From positions 18,624 to 58,907 of the forward strand of contig PACG01000074.1 of the NCBI GenBank assembly GCA_002699335.1: a DNA stretch of 40,284 bases, given 5' to 3'. The notes beneath the pieces are model-generated. The model did no database searches, was not told where the DNA came from, and saw nothing but the letters and a program-made list of their open reading frames with translations. The position numbers and the translations under genes were made by a program. This DNA is from Candidatus Poribacteria bacterium (GTDB lineage: Bacteria; Poribacteria; WGA-4E; UBA9662). Below are positions 17,698-26,809 of this stretch, piece after piece (the stretch's first letter is position 1; each line of letters begins with the position of its first letter).

Positions 17698-18816
17698 CTA
17701 ATCGAAATAGTCGGAATTCTGTTGCTGGAAGTCCTTAATTGCTCTGATGGCCTCAGGCGTTCCTACTTTCTCCGAGGCCTTTAATGCAGCATGACGAACA
17801 TCTTGATTATTATCCTGCAGTACTCGAATTACAGCCGGCACTGCATCTTCTGCTACTTCTCCTATCTGTCCTAAGGTGTCTGCCGCCGCAGCGCGGATAT
17901 TCCATTTCTGATCCTGCAACACTCGGATCAATCCGGGGCAGATTTCTATTATAGCCTTGATAGTACCAGGTGTTTCTATCCTCAATAAGGCAGTAGAGGT
18001 ACTAAGACGAACATACTCCTGCTTATCCTGTAATGCTTGAATTAGGGCAGGTACTGCATCTTCTGCTCCTATTTAATGCCTCTGCTGCCGCACCACGAAC
18101 AAACCATAACTCGTCTTGCAATACTTGAGTCAGTGCCGGAACTATCTCCATTTTTCTCATCTTTCCCAATGACTTTGCTGCAGAAGCACGGATTTCCTGA
18201 TTTGGATCTTTCAAGGATTGAGTTAGAGCAAGTACCGCATCCACTGAGCCTATTTTGCCCAATGCTAATGCGACTCTACTACGAACATACTGACTCTGAT
18301 CCTGTAGTGCTTGGATTAGAACCGACACCGCACTTCTTGCTTCTTCACCCATTCAACCTCGTGTTGATGCGGCAGAGGGACGAACATACTCCCAATCGTT
18401 CTTTAATGCGGGTATCAATTTAAGCAGCATTTCTACTACTGGCTTAACGGGATCTACTGATTCGATAGGACCTAACATTTCTGCTGGATCAGGAATATCT
18501 TGCCCTCCATCCTGTAGTACTTGGATCAGAACAGGCATGGCAGCTACGGCATCTTCTCCGATCCAACCTAATGCTATTGCTGCATTCCAACGAACATATT
18601 GATTTTCGCCTTGATCCTGCAACGATTGAATTAGAAAAGGACGACACTCACTGTTCCTGTCCCTATCAATCCTAATGCTCCTACTGCAGAGGCACGAATC
18701 TCTGGATTTGGATCCTTTAACTGTCTGGCCAGTTTCTCAATCTCCTACTGTCGTGTTTTATCCGCATATGCCATTAAGCCCAGCAGGCAAAACAACATCC
18801 AATTAATTGACTTCAT
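17698..18816 (-). pseudogene. Decayed HEAT-repeat exported protein, paralogue of the upstream gene
   Basis: An ATG at 18814-18816 begins a signal-peptide-like MKSINWMLFCLLGLMAYADK, then a TAG where the codon was probably CAG. HEAT repeats follow in fragments: PEIRASAVGALGLIG; after a frameshift, ENQYVRWNAAIALGWIGEDA; after an in-frame TGA at 18353-18355, MGEEARSAVSVLIQALQDQ; and after another frameshift near 18070, KWNIRAAAADTLGQIGE to the final QQNSDYFD. The TGA sits where the intact paralogue has Arg in ALGRMG, so CGA to TGA is likely. Two nonsense codons and two frameshifts make it a pseudogene. It lies directly downstream of the intact HEAT gene and probably arose by duplication. Confidence 0.85.
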
Positions 18817-18952
18817 TTCTTTAAGATTTCCTCACAACCAGCAAATCGTCCTCACGAACATCTCTTTGTATTGTCATCGGATAATAAGGACAAACAACAA
18901 CCGCAGCAGCAGTATCTATTTCAGTACCTGTTGTACCTTCGTTTTGTATGCT

Positions 18953-20539
18953 TTACCTCAACCGTTCCTCTTTCTCCAGTTCTGCGACTACTTTAAGTGC
19001 TTCGGAGGTGCCTATTTTTTCTAGTGCTTCTCCCACAATACCACTAACTGTCCAGGTGTTGACACCACCACGCACAGTTTCATCCTCATCCTGTAATAGT
19101 TGGATTAGAGCAGGTACTGCATCCACAGCTCCCTCTCCGATCTGTCCCAGTACTCTTGCCGTACTAAGACGAACCTCGGGATCCGGATTCTGTAATGCTT
19201 GGATTAGAGCCGGCACCGCATCTTTACCCATTCTGCCTAATGCCCTTGCCGTTCTCCAACGAACATCCGAGCCTGAATCTTGTAACCCTTGGATCAGAGC
19301 AGGAATAGCATCCACCGCACTTGGTCCTATTTGTCCTAAGACCTTTGTCGCACGACCGCGGACCTCGGGGTCTGGATTTTGCAATGCCTGGATCAGATCA
19401 GGTACCGCATCTTTACCGATTTGCCCTAATGCCTCTGCCGCAGCATCGCGAACTTCCCATTCTGGATCCTGTAACAGTTGGATCAGAGCAGGTACTGCAT
19501 CTGTTGCTTCTTTTCCGATCCGTCCTAGTATTCTTGTCGTACTAAGACGAACCTCCGGGTCTGGATTTTGCAATACTTTGATCAAATTAGGAATGGTATC
19601 TTTGCCGATTTGTCCTAATACCCCGGCCACAGCACCACGAATCTCCGGGTTTTGTAATGATTGAATCAATTCAGGTAGGATTTCAACTGTTGCTTCGATA
19701 GCATCAGGTGTCCCTATCTCACCCAATGCTCCTGCCGCATAAGCACGAAGAATTGGATCCGGACCTTGCAATAGTTGAATTAGAGCAGGCATCGCATCTT
19801 CACCTATTCTCGATAATGCTCCTGCGACACTAAAACGAAGAATTGGATCCGGATCCTGCAATAGTTGAATTAGAGCAGGCACTGCACCCACTGCTTTTTT
19901 CCCTATAGCACCTAATGCATATGCCGAATTCCAACGAACATATTGATTTTCATCCCGCAATGCTTGGATCAGAACAGGTACGGTATCCTCTGCTCCTGTT
20001 TCTGCTAATGCAAATGTAACAGCACGACGGACAATTGCATCCTCGTCCTGTAATGCCTGGATCAGAGCAGGAACTACATCCTCTGACCTCTCTCCTATTC
20101 TCCCCAATGCCCATGTGGCATCACGACGAATATTCCTATCTTGGTCCTGTAATAGTTGAACTAGAGCGGGCACGGCATCTTCACCTATTCTTGATAATGC
20201 CCGTGCTGTCCTACGGCGGACCAACTGATTCCGATCTTGTAATGCAGGTATCAGAGCAGGTACGGCGGCTTTGCCTATTTTTACCAATGTTTCTTCTACC
20301 CGAGAACTAGCGCTCTTATCTTGCAGTGCTTGGATCAGGGTAGGAACGGTATCTTTGCCTATTTTCACTAATGTTTCTTCTGTTTCAGAACTAATCTCAG
20401 TACTTTCATGTTGTAACTCTTTGACGAGCCTTTTAATCTCCTTCTGTTCATGAGTCCCACATCCTATGAAACCCAATATAAAAATTAACAAGATCCAACT
20501 AATTGAGTCGCTCATTTTTAATTTTTTAACTATCACCAC
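18953..20539 (-). CDS. HEAT-repeat lipoprotein
   Basis: The 528-aa protein has an N-terminal hydrophobic segment ending in a lipobox, GFIGC, so it is probably exported and lipid-anchored. The rest is about 14 HEAT/PBS-lyase-like repeats of roughly 31-38 residues, of the form GKDAVPALIQALQDPDPEVR followed by a second helix such as AARALGRIG. Such solenoids are protein-binding scaffolds; no catalytic motif is seen. The start is uncertain: GTG at 20539 adds basic residues (VKKLK) that suit a signal peptide, while ATG at 20515 gives a shorter, uncharged leader. The last blade contains an odd insertion (NTWTVSGIV). The repeats make the antisense strand open by chance. Confidence 0.88.
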   Translation of the reverse strand: MVIVKKLKMSDSISWILLIFILGFIGCGTHEQKEIKRLVKELQHESTEISSETEETLVKIGKDTVPTLIQALQDKSASSRVEETLVKIGKAAVPALIPALQDRNQLVRRRTARALSRIGEDAVPALVQLLQDQDRNIRRDATWALGRIGERSEDVVPALIQALQDEDAIVRRAVTFALAETGAEDTVPVLIQALRDENQYVRWNSAYALGAIGKKAVGAVPALIQLLQDPDPILRFSVAGALSRIGEDAMPALIQLLQGPDPILRAYAAGALGEIGTPDAIEATVEILPELIQSLQNPEIRGAVAGVLGQIGKDTIPNLIKVLQNPDPEVRLSTTRILGRIGKEATDAVPALIQLLQDPEWEVRDAAAEALGQIGKDAVPDLIQALQNPDPEVRGRATKVLGQIGPSAVDAIPALIQGLQDSGSDVRWRTARALGRMGKDAVPALIQALQNPDPEVRLSTARVLGQIGEGAVDAVPALIQLLQDEDETVRGGVNTWTVSGIVGEALEKIGTSEALKVVAELEKEERLR

Positions 20540-20841
20540 AATTATTTTTGCTCACAATCACTTCAGCCAGAAATCACTGGGAATCCTCTGGCTTTGATTC
20601 GTCTTCTGATTCCGACTTCATTTCCTTGAAGAACTCCTAAAACGGCCGGTGATCTTTTGGTCTTTGTATGAGGAGTCATAACGATCTAATGATCTAATAG
20701 AAGTAAGAGCTAGCTTGCCCACTTTTTTGGATGCTTTCGTCGGTTTTCAGTCTCGTTATCGAGGATTATAGGCCTGGGCCCAAATCTTTTTACGCTTTCT
20801 GTAATTTGAGTCGCGCCACTTTATTCTTTACTTTGGATTCA
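20540..20841. other. Intergenic region upstream of the HEAT lipoprotein
   Basis: About 300 bases without an intact gene. The minus-strand frame NPDESKVKNKVARLKLQKA near 20790-20850 looks protein-like and may be more debris of the DUF4838 gene, but this is weak. It must hold the HEAT gene promoter; no clear hexamers were found. Confidence 0.35.
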
Positions 20842-21850
20842 TCAGGGTTGTAGAAAATCGAGATTTTTCTTCCTCCTACAGTAAGGATTTCTTATGGTTT
20901 TTCCGTATTTATCAAACGGTAGCATGAAGTGGACAGGATGATTTAGTATTCCGCGCCGGCTACTCTCACCAAGTTCTTGAGGCACATTATTGCCGAAGGT
21001 GTCATTGGTGCACATCTGGAAGCCAAAAGTCCAGATGTATAGAATTATGCGCGTAGCCACTATAGCGAAGCAAAGAGATGACGGGGCTATACGAGATATC
21101 GACAGGGTCGGCAATACTGCCTTTTTCCACAGGCGAGATACAGGTGTGGTTTGGAGTCAGATAGTAGATGACGATAAATTCCTCGAAAAAGATATATACA
21201 CCGTAAAGCGACCCCCACGGACGTTTCCCTGCAATAATAATTGAATTATCTTTAATGACGATACGCAACTCTTTGTTACCCATATCTTTTGTCTCATACC
21301 CGGCGGGACCTGCGCCCATAGGCTTGTCATTGCCCGCCCGGACGCGGAGGTATGCACTTCGGTCTCTCCGACATCGCCGTCGAAGAGGACTAGAACTGAT
21401 GCCCCAAGATGAGCACGCTGGCCGAAGTTCCATCACCAACGCTTATACTCATTCTCTTCCGCGAAGAGGCGGCCAGCCTTACAGCCTCAATGCGCGAGGC
21501 GTACAAAGGATATCGCTGCCTTTCCCTTCGACCGTATCGACGGCGGTCACACTTTCACTTTCTTCTACCAAACAGGTTCTGAGACAAAACACCCAACTAC
21601 TTTATCACGTTGATATCGACGGGTTCTTTGCTTCCTGACATTCGACTGGTCATTAAATCGACCTTATCTGCAGCAAAACCTACCACCTCAATAATGCCCG
21701 ACGGAATACCTCGACATCAACCACACAACAGCATAGCAGGAAATCTTCCCCTGATAGCCATTAATTGCCCACTCGTAGGGCATATTTCTCGTCCCTCACA
21801 GGTATAGCGATTAAGGTAATCAACAATGCTAATCCAACCAGCCGTTTCAT
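20842..21850 (-). pseudogene. Decayed secreted DUF4838 gene (N-terminal part)
   Basis: The remnant starts at ATG 21848-21850 with a good signal peptide, MKRLVGLALLITLIAIPV, and then loses frame. Conserved DUF4838 segments reappear in one frame as ELRIVIKDNSIIIAGKRPWG, SLYGVYIFFEEF and YYLTPNHTCISP, and in another as CTNDTFGNNVPQELG and NHPVHFMLPFDKYGK. Intact DUF4838 proteins are large secreted proteins with a glycoside-hydrolase-like core and an N-terminal alpha-glucuronidase-like domain. Here only the first third can be traced, with several frameshifts. It lies just downstream of the S9 peptidase gene, in the same direction. Confidence 0.65.
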
Positions 21851-21914
21851 TCACTTAAATTCCTATTTTCGTCTGCTGATGCTTGCAGATCATGGCGGCA
21901 TTTGACCGCAAACA

Positions 21915-23954
21915 TTAGGGCAAATTAGAATCTGCGTTTCGGATCTCTAGAATTACACTTTGGTCTGGCAGGTCAAATCCCATCACCTGGGCATAAAAGT
22001 AGAGTTCCGCTTTCAGAGCCTGCTTGATATTTTCTGCCTTCCGGAATCCATGCCCTTCTTGGAGAAAGGTAACATGAGCCACCGTCAGGCCCTTTTTGTC
22101 CAGGGCTTCGACCATAGCTTGGGCCTGATTGGGTGGTACCACTTTATCTTCCAACCCTTGAAAGAAAATTACTGGACAGTTGAGTTGATCTACAAAGTGA
22201 ATGGGTGACCGATCCAGATAGGTCTGTCGGTTTTCAGGGTAAGGTCCGATCAAATAGTCCAGGTAGCGAGACTCAAATTTGTGGGTGTCTTTGGCCAAGG
22301 CTTCCAGGTCGCCAATTCCATAGTAACTGGCACCAACCTTAAAAAAATCACGAAAGGCGAGCGCTGACAAAGTGGTATATCCACCAGCACTACTGCCCCG
22401 AATCACAATCTGATCCGGATCAACCCGACCGCCCTGGATCAGATGTTTAGCACCGTTGATGCAATCGTCAATATCGACGACACCCCATTTCCCCCGTAAT
22501 CGATGGCGGTAGTCTCTGCCATAGCCAGTGCTTCCACCATAGTTGACATCGAGCACGGCGAAACCGCGACTGGTCCAGAACTGGGTATGCAAACTGAGTC
22601 CGTTGCCAGTGGCGCCAGTTGGCCCGCCGTGGCTGATCACGATCAGTGGAGGTTTTACATCTTCTGAGGCCGAAAAATCGGCGTTGTGGGGCGGGTAGAA
22701 AAAGGCGTGAGCCGTCAGTCCATCTTCGGTTGGAAATTCGATGGTTTCCGGTGTTGAGAGGTAGCGATCGGAGACCCGAACCTGATTGGGAGATCGAAGC
22801 GTATTCACCGATATAGCTGTACCCGCTGCCCTGCGACACTCCAACTGATCAGCACTAATAAAAACAACCGCAGAAAAAGTGTCAGGAGAACTTGCTGTCA
22901 ACAGGGTGCCGTGGCCGTTGACCTTTAGTGTTCCCCCAAAATCGGTAAAAGGTAAGGGGTGGGACTCCAGTTTTGGTTGGTTCAGGTTTATGGTTGCCAG
23001 ATGCCAGATGCCGTTTTGGGTATAGGCACAGCTGATCTGGTGGGTTGACAGGAACCCGTAGGTCGACATGCCAAAGACCCACTGCGGTAGTCCTATCTCT
23101 GCTTCTATCTCTACGATCGGTTCTGGACTTAACCTTTTTTCCGATAGGTTTAACCGATAGAGATTCCACCAGCCGTTCTGATCGGAGACGTAGTAAAGAT
23201 TCCCGTCCGGTGACCATTCGGGCTGAAAGATCGATGTCGGTGCACTGTCTCCAGCCACCTGTTCGGTGGTTGTCAGCTGTCCGTTTTGATCTAGTTCTGA
23301 CAGCCAAAGCTCGGTGTTATCCCAGGGCATATCGGGGTGGTTCCAGCTGATCCAGGCCAGTTGACGTCCATCCGGGCTGAGGCGAGGGTTAGCGTAGAAG
23401 TCGCCACTTCCAGGGAAGAGGCAACCGTCAACCAGATCGGCGGCCTGACCGGTTTCCAGGTCGATGGAGACGATTTTATTAACCGGCTCTAGTGATGTTC
23501 CGTTTTCGACTGGGGAGTGATCTTCCGCCACACAGATAAGGCGGTTATGTTCAGTATCAATGGCCAAATCTGCATACCGGCATTGATCCGGTTGAGTTAG
23601 CTGGACTGGTTCCGTCGCCCCATCTGGCAGGTCTTTTACAGACTGACGGTAAAGGCAACCGTCGGTATCGTTGGAAAAAACGATTTGCCCGTCAGCAACG
23701 GTGAATGCCCCCCCACCGTATTCGTGGACACGTGACCGGACATTAAATGGGGTTGGTGTCAGGTCGATGGGTTGATTGGTTATTGTCGACACTTGCTTTA
23801 AGCAGACCAGGACGTTACGTCCGCCTTCGTTCGGTCGACCTTCGATCCAGTAGGCGTTGTCTTGATCCAGGCAGAGATCACCCAGACGCACGCTGTCGGT
23901 CACGATCAGTTCGGGCGTAATCGGAGACGTCCAGGATCCGCAATCTCGAATCAT
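21915..23954 (-). CDS. S9-family prolyl oligopeptidase-like serine hydrolase
   Basis: The 679-aa protein has an N-terminal beta-propeller (about residues 20-400, with repeats such as PRLSPDGRQLAWISW and QPEWSPDGNLYYVSD). An alpha/beta-hydrolase domain follows. The catalytic triad is visible as Ser522 in GSSAGG, Asp603 in GLEDKVVPP and His635 in EGHGF. S9C-type enzymes act as acylaminoacyl- or dipeptidyl-peptidases. No signal peptide is seen, so it is probably cytoplasmic. The ATG lies two bases after the aldolase stop, so translation is coupled. It is the last gene of the four-gene operon. Confidence 0.92.
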   Translation of the reverse strand: MIRDCGSWTSPITPELIVTDSVRLGDLCLDQDNAYWIEGRPNEGGRNVLVCLKQVSTITNQPIDLTPTPFNVRSRVHEYGGGAFTVADGQIVFSNDTDGCLYRQSVKDLPDGATEPVQLTQPDQCRYADLAIDTEHNRLICVAEDHSPVENGTSLEPVNKIVSIDLETGQAADLVDGCLFPGSGDFYANPRLSPDGRQLAWISWNHPDMPWDNTELWLSELDQNGQLTTTEQVAGDSAPTSIFQPEWSPDGNLYYVSDQNGWWNLYRLNLSEKRLSPEPIVEIEAEIGLPQWVFGMSTYGFLSTHQISCAYTQNGIWHLATINLNQPKLESHPLPFTDFGGTLKVNGHGTLLTASSPDTFSAVVFISADQLECRRAAGTAISVNTLRSPNQVRVSDRYLSTPETIEFPTEDGLTAHAFFYPPHNADFSASEDVKPPLIVISHGGPTGATGNGLSLHTQFWTSRGFAVLDVNYGGSTGYGRDYRHRLRGKWGVVDIDDCINGAKHLIQGGRVDPDQIVIRGSSAGGYTTLSALAFRDFFKVGASYYGIGDLEALAKDTHKFESRYLDYLIGPYPENRQTYLDRSPIHFVDQLNCPVIFFQGLEDKVVPPNQAQAMVEALDKKGLTVAHVTFLQEGHGFRKAENIKQALKAELYFYAQVMGFDLPDQSVILEIRNADSNLP

Positions 23955-23956
23955 CT

Positions 23957-24745
23957 TTAATTGGCCTCTGTCTGACCAGTTTGTCGCAGACCTGTAATTC
24001 CCTGACCCAGAGCCCGTTTGTACAACCAGAGATCACCACCGTAAGCCAAGCTGCGAAACCCTTTTTCCAACATGGTCCGACCTTCATCAATCTGCATGGC
24101 CATGAATCCGGCTGCTTTGCCGTATCGCTGGCAAACGGCGGCCACGTGCGCTATTGCCTCCAGATACTGTGGATGGTCAAACTGCCCCGGAATGCCCATC
24201 GAATTAGTCAGATCGAAGTGGCCAATCCACAAAACGTCGATTCCGTCCATGGCGGCAATTGCGTCCGCGTTCTCAACCCCTTCAACTGTTTCGATCTGTG
24301 TAATCAACAAAACGTTGTCATTAGCAGTGGACATTTTAGCCAGAATGTCACCTTCGCTGTAGTCATCATGTGCTACGCCAAAAGCGGCGCCCCGTTTTCC
24401 CATCGGCGGGTATTTGGCCGAATCGACGATCACCTGTGCCTGATCCGGAGTACTGACCATTGGCACCATTAAGCCCATAGCACCTACATCCAGAGTGCGA
24501 GCGAAGAACTGGTATTCGGTGGCCGGCACACGTACCATCGGAACGATCTCTACCGCCCGTGATGTCGCCATTAAAGAGCGGATGGTTTCGATACTCCAGC
24601 CAGTATGCTCCATATCGTAAATAATGAACTCCGCACCTGCACCTGCTGCCAGGTGGGCAATGCCAGAAGTATTAAACTCAAAGACCATAGTACCAATGGA
24701 AACACCTCCCTGTAATAAGGCTTCTTTAACCGGGTTATGTCTCAT
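23957..24745 (-). CDS. HpcH/HpaI-family class II aldolase
   Basis: The 262-aa TIM barrel keeps the family's residues: His47 in DMEHTGW, Arg72 in VRVPATEYQ, Glu152 in QIETVEGVENA and Asp178 in GHFDLTNSMGIPG. Glu and Asp bind the divalent metal. Family enzymes cleave 4-hydroxy-2-keto acids into pyruvate and an aldehyde, as in 2-keto-3-deoxy-sugar-acid or hydroxyphenylacetate breakdown. The C-terminal part is normal in length. GGAG lies 10 bases upstream of the ATG. The SDR and 2-hydroxyacid dehydrogenase upstream suggest a keto-deoxy sugar-acid pathway; the substrate is inferred. Confidence 0.92.
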   Translation of the reverse strand: MRHNPVKEALLQGGVSIGTMVFEFNTSGIAHLAAGAGAEFIIYDMEHTGWSIETIRSLMATSRAVEIVPMVRVPATEYQFFARTLDVGAMGLMVPMVSTPDQAQVIVDSAKYPPMGKRGAAFGVAHDDYSEGDILAKMSTANDNVLLITQIETVEGVENADAIAAMDGIDVLWIGHFDLTNSMGIPGQFDHPQYLEAIAHVAAVCQRYGKAAGFMAMQIDEGRTMLEKGFRSLAYGGDLWLYKRALGQGITGLRQTGQTEAN

Positions 24746-24803
24746 ATTTTTGCTCTCCGTTATTTGATAATATTGTGGGTCTGGTCTGAGGGGTCAGTCT
24801 AGC

Positions 24804-25838
24804 TCAATCGGCCAACTGACGCCGTCTACGCTGAAATCGGGGATGATCGACCGCCTGGCGGTTAACGACGTTTTCCGGTATCCGACCGCGGGCTACATCG
24901 ACGAGGCTCTGGCAGGCACTTCGACCGTTGCCCAGAAAACACTCGTCGGTCCAACAGATGGCGTGCGGCGTGACGATCACATTCTCCATAGACAGCAGCG
25001 GATTGGTCGGGTCTACCGGTTCCTGTTCAAAGACATCCAGGCCCGCGCCTCGTATCTTTCCTTGTTGCAACACCTGGATTAAGGCCTGCTCGTCGACGAT
25101 CGGCCCACGGGCGGTGTTAATCAGGTAGGCGCTTTCTTTCATCAAGGCCAAACGATCAGCATTGATCAGGTGGTGTGTTTCTTCGGTTAAAGCGCAGCTA
25201 ATACTGACAAAGTCAGACTGGTGTAGCAGTGTTTCCAGATCGACCAATTCGGCACCGACCGCACTGGCCTGCTCCGCTGAGCCGAAGGGATCAGAAGCCA
25301 GCAAACGCATATCAAACGGTTGGGCCAGAGTCAGGATCTCTCGACCAATATTGCCCAGGCCAATAACACCGAGGGTTTTTCCCGTTACTCCTGAGCCCAT
25401 GTAGTCGAGTTTGTCCAGCCAACGACCGTCACGGACAAGTCGATCCTTGATCAGAAGTTTGTGGCTGAGTGCCAGCACGTAGGTAATAACAGAAACGGCT
25501 ACTGGCCGTCGCACCCCATCAGGTGTAATGGTTAGAATCACGCCCTGCTCGGTGCAAGCAGGTACGTCGACGTTATCGTATCCGACACCAAATCGGGCCA
25601 CAACCATCAACTGTTCAACATCCACCAGCGTTTGTGCTGCCACACGTGTTCCTAACACCAGCAGGCCATCGTAGCCAGCGATGTTATCCGGGCTCAAGAT
25701 AGATTCGCGATGAGGTAGAAACTCCCAGTTGATGCCCTCTGCGCTCTCGAGTACATCTAAACCAATATCGCCAAACCCAATTGATCCATCTGGGTTCAGG
25801 AAGTCTCGAGTCAATCCAACCCGAAATGTTTGACACAT
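24804..25838 (-). CDS. D-2-hydroxyacid dehydrogenase (phosphoglycerate dehydrogenase-like)
   Basis: The 344-aa protein has the family's full catalytic set: a nucleotide loop GLGNIG at 160-165, Arg244 in NTARGPIVDE, Glu273 in DVFEQEP and His292 in TPHAICWTDE. Family enzymes reduce 2-keto acids or oxidise D-2-hydroxyacids with NAD(P). It lacks the ACT/ASB domains of long serine-pathway SerA and ends in a basic tail (RFQRRRRQLAD). A strong ribosome site AGGAGAG lies 6 bases before ATG. It sits 40 bases after the SDR gene and 58 before the aldolase, so it belongs to the same operon. Confidence 0.92.
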   Translation of the reverse strand: MCQTFRVGLTRDFLNPDGSIGFGDIGLDVLESAEGINWEFLPHRESILSPDNIAGYDGLLVLGTRVAAQTLVDVEQLMVVARFGVGYDNVDVPACTEQGVILTITPDGVRRPVAVSVITYVLALSHKLLIKDRLVRDGRWLDKLDYMGSGVTGKTLGVIGLGNIGREILTLAQPFDMRLLASDPFGSAEQASAVGAELVDLETLLHQSDFVSISCALTEETHHLINADRLALMKESAYLINTARGPIVDEQALIQVLQQGKIRGAGLDVFEQEPVDPTNPLLSMENVIVTPHAICWTDECFLGNGRSACQSLVDVARGRIPENVVNRQAVDHPRFQRRRRQLAD

Positions 25839-25878
25839 TTTTTCTCTCCTATCAGATCCGTAACTTTAGCCTGGATAG

Positions 25879-26643
25879 CTAGAGGGTCAGGATCCCTCCT
25901 TCGACTAGCATCGGTGCACCTGTCATATATTTGGACTCGTCTGACGCCAGGTAGACGGCAGCCCAAGCGATGTCCTCCGGTTCACCGATACCGAGCGGAT
26001 GCATATCCCTAATCTCTTCTTTGACCGCTTCTGGATCGTCTTGTTGGGCTAAAAACTCGGTAAGAAGTTCGGTATTGATAGTACCAGGACAGAGACTGTT
26101 AACCCGAATCTTTTCTGGCGCGTAGCGAACGGCCATACTGCGTGTCAAATGGACCACCGCAGCCTTAGAGGAGGTATAGGCCGGATGCATAGGAAAACCG
26201 ACGAAGGCCGACTCGCTACCCATATTGATAATAGATCCACCTCCTGCTTGCCGCATCACCGGAATCACTGCTCGAGAGACCAGGTAGATACTCTTGACAT
26301 TGACCTCATACTGATGATCCCAGTCGTCTGGAGTAATCTGCTCAATCTCACCCACCACAGCAATTCCGGCATTGTTGAACAGTACACTCGGATAGCCAAA
26401 TTTGGAAACCGTCTGGTCGACCGCCTGTTGGATCTCCTGGTCTTTGGTGACATCGCAGAGGCAGAATACGGCTTTTCCACCAGCCGATTGAATACAATCT
26501 ACAACAGTGGTTCCACGTTCCTGGTTGATATCCCAAACCGCTACTGCCGCTCCTTCTTGGGCAAATAACTCGGCACTTCTGGCACCGATTCCACGTGCCG
26601 CTCCAGTAATAATTGCCACTTTATTCCGTAACCGATCCGCCAT
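25879..26643 (-). CDS. SDR-family oxidoreductase
   Basis: The 254-aa classical short-chain dehydrogenase shows TGAARGIG at 13-20, NNAG at 90-93, a catalytic Ser around 143 in MGSESAFVG, and Tyr156/Lys160 in AYTSSKAA. Asp38 in VWDIN suggests NAD preference. Family enzymes oxidise sugar or sugar-acid hydroxyls. I use the ATG at 26641-26643 (MADRLRNK) because GAGG lies 9 bases upstream and a promoter lies further upstream, inside the longer frame. It is the first gene of the operon running to 21915. Confidence 0.93.
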   Translation of the reverse strand: MADRLRNKVAIITGAARGIGARSAELFAQEGAAVAVWDINQERGTTVVDCIQSAGGKAVFCLCDVTKDQEIQQAVDQTVSKFGYPSVLFNNAGIAVVGEIEQITPDDWDHQYEVNVKSIYLVSRAVIPVMRQAGGGSIINMGSESAFVGFPMHPAYTSSKAAVVHLTRSMAVRYAPEKIRVNSLCPGTINTELLTEFLAQQDDPEAVKEEIRDMHPLGIGEPEDIAWAAVYLASDESKYMTGAPMLVEGGILTL

Positions 26644-26707
26644 CTCGAAGTTCCTCTTTCTATATAAAAGTTCTATTTCTGCAGTTAACTGATATGAACA
26701 TAAACGC

Positions 26708-26736
26708 ATACTAGCACGAATAGAACTTAGACTCAA
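26708..26736 (-). promoter_or_regulatory. Sigma70-type promoter of the SDR operon
   Basis: On the minus strand TTGAGT (26731-26736) and TAGTAT (26708-26713) are separated by exactly 17 bases, about 65 bases before the SDR start. This fits a housekeeping promoter and supports the shorter SDR start. Confidence 0.5.
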
Positions 26737-26797
26737 GGTCAATCTGCTGCGACCCGGTCCGAGCTAACTTTGATTGCGCCAGCCTGAACTAATTGGC

Positions 26798-26803
26798 TAT
26801 AAT
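26798..26803 (+). promoter_or_regulatory. Perfect -10 box just before the start codon
   Basis: TATAAT ends 6 bases before ATG 26810, with no ribosome binding site between them. The predicted transcription start falls at the start codon, which suggests a leaderless mRNA. The nearest -35-like TTGATT is 22 bases upstream, too far for a canonical pair. Confidence 0.4.
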
Positions 26804-26809
26804 GTGAAA

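Noticed and set aside
5117..18355. TGA recoding (in-frame TGA at 5117 and 18353) as a sign of an alternative genetic code
   Set aside because: Intact genes in the window use TGA as their stop (for example 15013-16104), other broken genes carry TAG, TAA and frameshifts, and at 18353 the paralogue has Arg (CGA), not Trp or Gly.
18948..19664. Long plus-strand frame (238 codons) opposite the HEAT lipoprotein gene
   Set aside because: It is antisense to a strongly periodic repeat gene, so it stays open by repeat periodicity; its Ser/Ala/Cys-rich composition is not protein-like and it has no ribosome site.
18953..20539. Direct repeats of about 90-110 bases, at first sight like a CRISPR or satellite array
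   Set aside because: The repeats are degenerate, in one reading frame and encode HEAT helices; there are no constant repeats with unique spacers.
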